43,902 nt of DNA from NCBI GenBank assembly GCA_964404075.1, contig CAYOIM010000002.1, positions 1 to 43,902 on the forward strand, in the 5' to 3' direction. The translations under genes and the position numbers were made by a program. Within the stretch, counting starts at the first letter, position 1. Each line of letters starts with the position of its first letter. This document shows positions 38,340 through 43,902 of the stretch, piece by piece. The stretch is from CAYTED01 sp964404075 (lineage in GTDB: Bacteria; Patescibacteriota; Minisyncoccia; Moranbacterales; UBA1568). The notes under the pieces are model-generated. The model had not been told where the DNA came from, did no database searches, and worked only from the letters and a program-made list of their open reading frames with translations.

Positions 38340-39593
38340 ATGATTCGACCACAGGAGGTGGAAATAATGGCGCCGGCAGGGAGCTTCGGGAGTCTCTCGG
38401 TGGCGATACAGGGCGGATGCGACAGCGTTTATTTCGGCGTGACCCAGCTCAATATGCGTTCTCGCGCGGCGGACAATCTCACGCTTGCCGACCTCGCAGA
38501 AGTGGCTCGTATGTGCCATGCGAAACAGGTGAAGACCTATCTCGCGGTGAATACCCTCCTCTACGATCACGATACGAAGCTGATGAAGAAGATAGTATCT
38601 GCCGCGAAGGAGAATGGTATCGACGCGATTATCGGCTTTGACTTCGCGACGCTCCAATACTGCAATGAGATCAAGATGCCGGTGCATGTGTCGGTGCAAT
38701 TCTCCATTTCGAACTATGAGTCGCTCAAATTTTTCGCACCACTCACGAATCGCGTTGTTCTCGCGCGCGAACTCACCCTGAATCAGATCCGCGACATCGC
38801 GATGAAGATCCGCGAGGAGCATCTCCTCGGGAATGAGGGACGGCTTATGGAGATCGAGGCGTTCGTGCATGGGGCGCTGTGTGTGGCGCAGTCGGGGCGA
38901 TGCTTCATGAGTCTCTATACGGACAATGCCTCGGCCAATCGCGGCGCATGCCGGCAGAATTGTCGGCGCGCATACAAGGTGACGGATGTCGAGACGGGAA
39001 AGGAGCTCGTGATCGATAATCAGTTCGTCATGAGTGCGGCGGATATCTGCATGATCGACAAGGTGCCGGAATTGCTCGCTGCGGGTGTGCAGGTATGGAA
39101 GATCGAGGGGCGGGGCCGTTCGCCGGAGTATGTGGAGACGGTGACGCGTGCGTACAAGCAGGTGCTTCTCGATGTGGCGAATGGAACCTATACGATGGAA
39201 AAGATCGCGGAGTATTTCGAAGCATTGAAGTCTGTCTATAATCGTGGTCTTTCGCATGGGAATTATTATCTCGGGGCAGAGCTGGGAGCGTATAGTGATG
39301 TGCATGGGTCGAAGGCGACGAAAGAGAAGATAGCGCTCGGTGTCGTGAAGAAATATTTTGCAAAGGCGGGAGTTGCGGAAGCACTGCTCGATGCGGGAGC
39401 ATTGAGGATCGGAGATGAGATCAAGATTCTTGGATCGACCACGGGAGTCTATACGGCGGTCATTGATGAGCTTCGTTCCGCCGATCAGACCCCGATTAAG
39501 ATTGGCAGGAAGGGTGAGATCGTCACTTTCCCTGTCGCCGAACGCGTGAGGGAGAATGATCGAATATACCGCTGGCAGGATGCCAAACGGTAA
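38340..39593 (+). CDS. U32 family peptidase (tRNA/rRNA hydroxylation type)
   Basis: The 417-aa protein has the U32 signature EAFVHGALCVAQSGRCFMS with cysteines that can hold an Fe-S cluster, then NRGACRQNCRRAY with two more. The N-terminal TIM-barrel text is APAGSFGSLSVAIQGGCDSVYFG. E. coli relatives TrhP and RlhA hydroxylate tRNA and 23S rRNA in a prephenate- and Fe-S-dependent way, so a role in RNA modification is more likely than proteolysis. I chose the ATG at 38340 over a TTG at 38307. It diverges from the SUF operon. Confidence 0.88.
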   Translation: MIRPQEVEIMAPAGSFGSLSVAIQGGCDSVYFGVTQLNMRSRAADNLTLADLAEVARMCHAKQVKTYLAVNTLLYDHDTKLMKKIVSAAKENGIDAIIGFDFATLQYCNEIKMPVHVSVQFSISNYESLKFFAPLTNRVVLARELTLNQIRDIAMKIREEHLLGNEGRLMEIEAFVHGALCVAQSGRCFMSLYTDNASANRGACRQNCRRAYKVTDVETGKELVIDNQFVMSAADICMIDKVPELLAAGVQVWKIEGRGRSPEYVETVTRAYKQVLLDVANGTYTMEKIAEYFEALKSVYNRGLSHGNYYLGAELGAYSDVHGSKATKEKIALGVVKKYFAKAGVAEALLDAGALRIGDEIKILGSTTGVYTAVIDELRSADQTPIKIGRKGEIVTFPVAERVRENDRIYRWQDAKR

Positions 39594-39711
39594 AAACACA
39601 AAACCCAAATCACAAAGACCAAACAAAGGAAGGGGACTGAATAAATTTATGTTTTTGATTTCTGTGTTTTGTTTGGTCTTTGTGTTTTTTTTATTTTGTG
39701 CTTTGAATTTT
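39594..39711. repeat. AT-rich spacer with exact 17-bp inverted words
   Basis: CACAAAGACCAAACAAA (39611-39627) is an exact complement of TTTGTTTGGTCTTTGTG (39668-39684). It could terminate the U32 transcript; a T-run follows. Confidence 0.65.
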
Positions 39712-39948
39712 ATGGGTGTGAAACGGATTACAATTTGTCACAAAAGAAATGACTGCATCGGTTGTGGGTCATGTGTAATGCTCTCGCCAAAGACCTGGAA
39801 GATGAATGATGAGGATGGGAAGTCCGACCTCGCGAATGCGCAGTGGAAGGGTGAAGCATTCATGGTCTTGACCATCGATGAAAATGAATACGAAAAGAAC
39901 AAGCAAGCCGCCGATGCCTGCCCGGTCAATATCATCCGTTTGGATTGA
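39712..39948 (+). CDS. 4Fe-4S ferredoxin
   Basis: The 78-aa protein has CIGCGSC (Cys15, Cys18, Cys21) and a distal Cys70 in ADACPVNII, the full set for one [4Fe-4S] cluster. The text CHKRNDCIGCGSCVMLSPKTWKMNDEDGKSD fits monocluster ferredoxins. I chose the ATG at 39712 because upstream in-frame sequence is the inverted-word spacer. It is a candidate electron acceptor for the 2-oxoacid oxidoreductase. Confidence 0.9.
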   Translation: MGVKRITICHKRNDCIGCGSCVMLSPKTWKMNDEDGKSDLANAQWKGEAFMVLTIDENEYEKNKQAADACPVNIIRLD

Positions 39949-39952
39949 AAAA

Positions 39953-39973
39953 AACAGCGGAGAGACCGCTGTT
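39953..39973 (+). repeat. minimal hairpin AACAGCGG/CCGCTGTT
   Basis: An eight-pair perfect stem with loop AGAGA, five bases after the ferredoxin stop. It resembles only the outer part of the hairpin family, as if the inner stem had been lost. Confidence 0.6.
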
Positions 39974-40000
39974 GGGAGAGCGGGCATTCACTATTTTGAG

Positions 40001-40067
40001 AGCGATTTCATTTCAACGGTCATTCCGCTTTTGGAGCAGTGTGTCCGCTGAAATGAAATCCATCGCG
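40001..40067 (+). repeat. hairpin-family palindrome with ATTTCATTTCA arms
   Basis: The core 40015-40049 reads ACGGTCATTCCGCT, loop, AGCAGTGTGTCCGCT. The arms GATTTCATTTCA and TGAAATGAAATC are exact complements and nearly match the arms of the xseA/xseB copy at 25410. Confidence 0.75.
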
Positions 40068-40085
40068 CCCACTTGAAGAAAAGGT

Positions 40086-41072
40086 ATGAATAACTTTTGG
40101 AAAAAACTGGAGAAACCGTTTTTCGTCCTCGCGCCGATGGCGGATGTCACGGATGCCGCTTTTCGCCGTGTCATCGCGAAGTATGGAAAGCCCGATGTCA
40201 TGTGGACGGAATTCGTATCGTGCGATGGACTCTGCCATCCCGAGGGGCGTGAGGCGCTCCGCATCGACCTTTCCTATACGGAAGCGGAGCGACCGATCGT
40301 GGCGCAGGTCTTCACGGCGCATCCGGAGAAGATGCGCGAGGCGGCGAAGTATATTTTGGAGCTTGGTTTCGATGGGATCGATATCAATATGGGTTGTCCG
40401 GACAAGAATGTGATGAAGCAGGGTGCGGGTGCCTCGCTCATGAAGAGTCCGGAGGTGGCACGAGAGCTTGTGCTCGCGGCGAAGGAAGGAGTGGAAGGGA
40501 AGATTCCGGTTTCCGTGAAGACGCGTATCGGATTTAATGCGGATGAATTGGAGACATGGATCCCGACGCTCATCGAGGCAAAACCTGTGGCAATCACCAT
40601 TCATGCCCGGACCAAGAAGGAGCTGTCCCTCGTGCCCGCGAATTGGGATCGCGTGAAAAAAGCGGTGGAAATTGCACGGGGGAGCGGTGTCCTGATTCTC
40701 GGGAATGGTGATGTGAAAAATTTGGAAGAGGCGCGAGCGAGAGTTGTTGAAACGGGTTGTGATGGCGTGATGATTGGCCGAGGCATTTTCGGCAATCCGT
40801 GGCTCTTCGATGAAAAGAAGAAAGAAATCTCCGTCGAAGAAAAATTGCGCGTGATGGTGGAACATACGAAACTCTATGAAGAACTCTTTGCGGGGAAGAA
40901 AAGTTTCGAACTCATGAAGAAACATTATAAGGCGTATGCGCACGGCTTCCCCGAGGCGAAAGAACTCCGCGTGAAACTGATGGATTGCCATGTGGCGAGA
41001 GAAGTTGAGGATGTGACCAACGGTTTTTTGAAAACCATGTTCGTTGATGCTTCTTTGAAATTGAGCACATAA
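40086..41072 (+). CDS. dus: tRNA-dihydrouridine synthase
   Basis: The 328-aa FMN enzyme reduces uridine in tRNA D-loops. The family text is clear: FVLAPMADVTDAAFRRV, the catalytic cysteine in INMGCPDKNVMKQGAGASLM (Cys104), SVKTRIGF, ITIHARTKKEL, LGNGDVKNLEEA, GVMIGRGIFGNPWLF. The C-terminal RNA-binding helical domain is present (KKHYKAYAHGFPEAKELR). The DusB class is likely, but I leave the letter open. Confidence 0.93.
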   Translation: MNNFWKKLEKPFFVLAPMADVTDAAFRRVIAKYGKPDVMWTEFVSCDGLCHPEGREALRIDLSYTEAERPIVAQVFTAHPEKMREAAKYILELGFDGIDINMGCPDKNVMKQGAGASLMKSPEVARELVLAAKEGVEGKIPVSVKTRIGFNADELETWIPTLIEAKPVAITIHARTKKELSLVPANWDRVKKAVEIARGSGVLILGNGDVKNLEEARARVVETGCDGVMIGRGIFGNPWLFDEKKKEISVEEKLRVMVEHTKLYEELFAGKKSFELMKKHYKAYAHGFPEAKELRVKLMDCHVAREVEDVTNGFLKTMFVDASLKLST

Positions 41073-41100
41073 ATACGGCCGTGAGTAAAGAATAAGCATT

Positions 41101-41125
41101 CACTTGGAGGTTCGACCTCCAAGTG
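41101..41125 (+). terminator. perfect hairpin after dus
   Basis: CACTTGGAGGT, TCG, ACCTCCAAGTG: an 11-pair stem with a three-base loop, 28 bases past the stop. No T-run follows. Confidence 0.6.
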
Positions 41126-41146
41126 AGGTTTGAGGCTTGAGGGAAA

Positions 41147-41182
41147 GAAAAAACCGCACGCAACCTTTTGGGTCTTGTGCGG
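41147..41182 (-). terminator. intrinsic terminator after pyrC
   Basis: On the minus strand CCGCAC, loop, GTGCGG and a T-run (TTTTTT) follow the pyrC stop by about 28 bases. Confidence 0.75.
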
Positions 41183-41209
41183 TCTTGTGACTCCGGACTG
41201 GATCAGTCC

Positions 41210-42280
41210 TTAGTCGGTGATGAGGCGCCAGGCGACCGATTCGCCTGCGCGCAACGGTACCAAGCGATCGTTCGGCAGATAGTCGAGACTCATGGGCACT
41301 GCCACGGTCTCGCGCCGCAGTGTGATCAGTTGCGTATTGCGTGGGAGTCCGTACCAATCGGCTCCGTGGAAACTCGCGAATCCCTCGAGCTTGTCGAGCG
41401 CGCCCGCCATTTCGAATGCCTCGGCGTAGAGTTCGATGCCGGCATGACCGGTGTAGCAACCGGCACAACCGCAAGCGGATTCTTTGGTGCTTTGCCCGTG
41501 CGATGCCGAATCGGTACCGAGGAAAAATTTCGGATTCCCGGAAATCGCCGCCGCGACCAATGCCTTCCGATGTATTTCGCGTTTCAATACCGGCAGACAG
41601 TAATGGTGCGGATGCACGCCACCGACGAGGAGTGCATTGCGATTGAGCAATAGATGATGCGCCGTGAGTGTCGCGGCGACATTTTCTCCACGGCTCAGCA
41701 CGAAGTCAACTCCATCCTTGGTGGTGACATGTTCGAACACCACGCGAAGTCCGGGGAAATTATGAAGGAGGGGAGCGAGTACCGTATCGATGAACACCGC
41801 TTCGCGATCGAAGATGTCCACCGATGGGTCGGTGACTTCGCCGTGAACCAGGAGCGGAACGCCGAGCTTTTCCATGCGGGCGATGGTCGCCGTACATTTC
41901 CTGAGATCAGTGACTCCGGCATCCGAGTTGGTCGTCGCTCCAGCAGGATACAGCTTTATCCCTTTGATGATATTGGACGCCTTCGCATTGGAAACTTCCG
42001 ACGGAGGTGTATTGTCCGTGAGATAGAGCGTCATGAGCGGGGTAAATTGCGATCCTTTCGGTAGCGCCATGAGAATGCGTCTCCGATAGGCTCTCGCGAG
42101 TGCCACCGTAGTTACGGGTGGTTTCAGATTGGGCATGACGATCGCCCGAGCGAAACGCCGTGCCGTGTCCGGCAGTACCGCAGAGAGTGCGGCGCCATCG
42201 CGCAGGTGCAGATGCCAGTCATCGGGACGGGTAATGGTGATCATTTCCGTTGATTCCAGTTGCTGTGTTTTCATTGCCAT
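41210..42280 (-). CDS. pyrC: dihydroorotase, PyrC (class II) type
   Basis: This 356-aa zinc enzyme forms dihydroorotate in pyrimidine synthesis. Motifs: DDWHLHLRDG, the carboxylated lysine in GIKLYPAGATTNSDAG, LLVHGEV, VFEHVTT, GVHPHHYCLPVLKRE, GTDSASH with the catalytic aspartate. The length fits the E. coli type (~348 aa). A strong AAGGAG lies six bases before the ATG at 42280, atypical for this window. It follows the pyrD-like gene by 15 bases, so the two form an operon. Confidence 0.95.
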   Translation of the reverse strand: MAMKTQQLESTEMITITRPDDWHLHLRDGAALSAVLPDTARRFARAIVMPNLKPPVTTVALARAYRRRILMALPKGSQFTPLMTLYLTDNTPPSEVSNAKASNIIKGIKLYPAGATTNSDAGVTDLRKCTATIARMEKLGVPLLVHGEVTDPSVDIFDREAVFIDTVLAPLLHNFPGLRVVFEHVTTKDGVDFVLSRGENVAATLTAHHLLLNRNALLVGGVHPHHYCLPVLKREIHRKALVAAAISGNPKFFLGTDSASHGQSTKESACGCAGCYTGHAGIELYAEAFEMAGALDKLEGFASFHGADWYGLPRNTQLITLRRETVAVPMSLDYLPNDRLVPLRAGESVAWRLITD

Positions 42281-42295
42281 AGTGAGACTCCTTGG

Positions 42296-43306
42296 TTATT
42301 GATGGATTGGGCCATAAAATAGCGTGCGTTGAAAATATCGATTTGCTTCATCGATAATCGTCTTCATGCGATGCGGGCGTACAACGGCGAGTGAGCCGAT
42401 GAAGACGGCATCGCACCCTGCTGCGTCCATTTGCCCGAGATCGTTCGTAGTGCGGATTCCATTACCGCCGACAATTGGTATCTTCACTTCGCTATCTCGA
42501 AGTTCGCGGATCTTGTTGATCGTAAGAGGGAGACAGACTGGACTGGAAAGTCCACCGTCAGCATTGAATCCGCGCCGACGAATCGGAGAACCATTTCCAT
42601 AGCGTGACCAGTTAATCAGATGGCGGGTAGCAGGATCATCAAATGGAATCGAGTTGCCAATCCAGAGCGCATCGGCAATGCGAGATACTTCGACGAGGAC
42701 TGGTGTCGGCATGAGCGCGTTGCAATTGACAATGATCGGTATGCCGAGGAGAGATTTTGCGATTTCAATGAGTTGGCACATTTCCTCATAGAACTCATTG
42801 AGGTTGTGACCGGAATTCGGACACCCGAAATTGATTTGTAGCGCAACTGGGGAACGGAACGGAAGGTGTGACTTGAGAATTTTGCAGAAGTCCCGAAGTT
42901 CTACTTCACGACCGGTCGCATCCTTCCCGACGAGCATGATTGAAATGGAGAAGGGTTTGCTGATCTTATGGTAATTTCCGGTTCGCAAATAGAATTCAGC
43001 CCCGAAATTCGACAGACCGACGGCATTGATCATTTCACCGCCATGCCGGAAGTTCGTCCAGATGCAACGGGGCATGATTTCTTTTGGTGTTACCCCGTCC
43101 TTTTCCAGTGGCATGTTGCCCTCTTCTTGAAGCTCTTTTCCGCGTCTCGGAAGAAGCGTGAGAGTTTTCCCGGAAAATCCGGTTCCATCCCAGGTCATTC
43201 CTGCGTGACACCAAAGCTTATGGAATGGGTATCCTTCTCCCCAGAATCCACGAGCGCCGGTCGCACAGAATATACTGCCAAACTGAATACCGCGCAAAGT
43301 AAGCAT
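42296..43306 (-). CDS. pyrD: dihydroorotate dehydrogenase family protein
   Basis: The 336-aa protein shows the FMN-binding barrel of DHOD: ALQINFGCPNSGHN, PIIVNCNALM, GFNADGGLSSPVCLPLTINKIREL, VGGNGIRTTNDLGQMDAAGCDAVFIGS. The GCPN cysteine is at or near the catalytic base position of class 1 enzymes. The N-terminal ~100 residues (WCHAGMTWDGTGFSGKTLTLLPR) are unusual for PyrD. The context with pyrC supports a role in pyrimidine synthesis, but a related flavoprotein is possible. Confidence 0.82.
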   Translation of the reverse strand: MLTLRGIQFGSIFCATGARGFWGEGYPFHKLWCHAGMTWDGTGFSGKTLTLLPRRGKELQEEGNMPLEKDGVTPKEIMPRCIWTNFRHGGEMINAVGLSNFGAEFYLRTGNYHKISKPFSISIMLVGKDATGREVELRDFCKILKSHLPFRSPVALQINFGCPNSGHNLNEFYEEMCQLIEIAKSLLGIPIIVNCNALMPTPVLVEVSRIADALWIGNSIPFDDPATRHLINWSRYGNGSPIRRRGFNADGGLSSPVCLPLTINKIRELRDSEVKIPIVGGNGIRTTNDLGQMDAAGCDAVFIGSLAVVRPHRMKTIIDEANRYFQRTLFYGPIHQ

Positions 43307-43365
43307 GTGTTTTCCCCGCTTTCTGAGTTGGTTGTTAAGGTTGTCTACCGGTTGGTATTGTGGCT

Positions 43366-43394
43366 AATGTAAAGGAAAAATGGTAGAATGTCAA
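43366..43394 (-). promoter_or_regulatory. promoter of the pyrD-pyrC unit
   Basis: On the minus strand TTGACA, a 17-base spacer and TACATT lie 59 bases before the ATG at 43306. A leader of about 50 bases follows. Confidence 0.6.
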
Positions 43395-43507
43395 GGGAGA
43401 ATCGTTGACGCGAATGGCGTAAAATTGTAGGATTCTTTTTCGTCGGGAAGCGGTGAAGATGGAGGTAGTCATTGCTCTGACATTTTTTGAGCACATATCA
43501 ACCCATC

Positions 43508-43542
43508 AGCGGTCGCACCGCTCAAAAAGCGGAACGACCGCT
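43508..43542 (-). repeat. hairpin-family palindrome upstream of mnmA
   Basis: AGCGGTCGCACCGCT, loop, AGCGGAACGACCGCT. It is identical in its core to the copy at 7333 and lies 13 bases before the mnmA ATG, an unusual position for a terminator. Without complementary arms. Confidence 0.75.
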
Positions 43543-43555
43543 CTTCAATGATAGT

Positions 43556-43902
43556 ATGAATATCGCGATGCTTATTTCCGGCGGGGTGGATAGCTCGGTG
43601 GCGCTCCGACTTCTTTTGGATGCCGGTCACACCGTGCGGGCATTTTATCTCAAGATCTGGCTCGAGGATGAGATGGCATTCCTCGGGGAGTGTCCGTGGG
43701 AAGAGGATTTGAAGTTTGTCCGTGCGGTGTGCCAGCAGGCAAGTGTGCCGCTTGAAGTGGTACCGTTTCAGAAAGAATACTGGAATCGGGTGGTATCGTA
43801 TACGATCGCCGAAGTGAAGGCGGGGCGGACGCCGAATCCGGATGTGTTCTGCAATGCGCAGATCAAATTCGGTGCGTTCTATGAATATCTCTCTTCACGA
43901 AA
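43556..43902 (+). CDS. mnmA: tRNA-specific 2-thiouridylase (partial, 5' part)
   Basis: The first 115 codons are in the window; the gene runs off the right end. MnmA puts sulfur on U34 of tRNA-Lys, -Glu and -Gln. The PP-loop ISGGVDSSVALRLLLDAGH and the GRTPNPDVFCNAQIKFGAF motif, with the first catalytic cysteine in FCN, identify it. The sulfur source could be the SufS system nearby. The start is an ATG; a hairpin-family palindrome lies just before it. Confidence 0.93.
   Translation, partial: MNIAMLISGGVDSSVALRLLLDAGHTVRAFYLKIWLEDEMAFLGECPWEEDLKFVRAVCQQASVPLEVVPFQKEYWNRVVSYTIAEVKAGRTPNPDVFCNAQIKFGAFYEYLSSR

Noticed and set aside
39556..39711. Membrane-anchored N-terminus of the 4Fe-4S ferredoxin
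   Set aside because: The hydrophobic text comes from the T-rich arm of an inverted-word spacer. The ferredoxin starts naturally at 39712.
1..43902. UGA recoded as glycine (Gracilibacteria/Absconditabacteria code)
   Set aside because: Several well-defined genes end at UGA at the expected family length (e.g. the transglycosylase at 17733, the exported protein at 2678), and none reads through it.
1..43902. A second variable repeat for the DGR template
   Set aside because: I looked for the invariant 3' core (TCGGTTTGTGTTCCTC) elsewhere and found only the VR at 27547-27682. Other targets could lie outside the window.

Overview
This window looks like a piece of a Patescibacteria/CPR (candidate phyla radiation) genome with a standard stop-codon set (UGA terminates many genes). 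The evidence is the gene style: a ThrRS without the TGS domain, a DUF4012 protein, exported proteins with GYAW/GWISF repeats, an 'AW..P..APPGGNVSGP' secretion module seen twice, a long-tailed S6 in an rpsF-ssb-rpsR cluster, an HRDC-XseA fusion, and a U32 peptidase. The lineage is my inference; no 16S gene is present. Positions 7168-7267 are a run of N flanked by an exact 55-base duplication, so it is almost certainly an unmerged contig overlap.

Layout. 1-4 kb: exported and surface proteins plus an RNHCP zinc-binding protein. 4-7.2 kb: a P-type cation ATPase overlapping a thermonuclease-like gene. 7.4-11.1 kb (minus strand): a small Cys-rich protein, thrS and a DUF4012 protein. 11.26 kb: tRNA-Gly(CCC). 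11.4-20 kb (plus strand): ftsK, a RodZ-like protein, recA, a coiled-coil lytic transglycosylase, a structured leader followed by rpsF-ssb-rpsR, then efp. 20-21 kb: a MITE-like element and a second exported protein behind a promoter with a 9-G spacer tract. 21-25.8 kb: a small membrane protein, gyrB, xseA, xseB. 25.8-29.4 kb: a complete diversity-generating retroelement (DGR). 29.4-32 kb: a two-subunit 2-oxoacid:ferredoxin oxidoreductase. 32.4-38.3 kb (minus strand): a full SUF Fe-S assembly operon (rrf2-sufC-sufB-sufD-like-sufS-sufU-ferredoxin-sufT) behind a near-consensus promoter overlapped by an IscR type-1-like operator. 38.3-41 kb: U32 peptidase, ferredoxin, tRNA-dihydrouridine synthase. 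41.2-43.3 kb (minus strand): pyrC and a pyrD-like gene. 43.55 kb to the end: mnmA (partial).

The most exciting system is the DGR. A 613-aa target protein ends in a variable repeat (VR, 27547-27682). A 136-bp template repeat (TR, 28032-28167) and a retroelement-type reverse transcriptase (28431-29363) follow. TR and VR differ at 29 positions, 24 of them adenines in the TR, which is the signature of adenine-specific mutagenic retrohoming. The target has no signal peptide, so the diversified protein is probably cytoplasmic.

Three further layers of non-coding structure stand out. (i) About 13 copies of a 33-35 bp double palindrome sit mostly at gene ends, several capping locus-specific complementary arms. 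(ii) A ~180-bp structured element is present twice in opposite orientation, with paired substitutions that preserve its stems. (iii) AT-rich spacers carry locus-specific inverted words. The SUF operon, two or three ferredoxin-type proteins and the ferredoxin oxidoreductase together suggest an Fe-S-dependent redox module.
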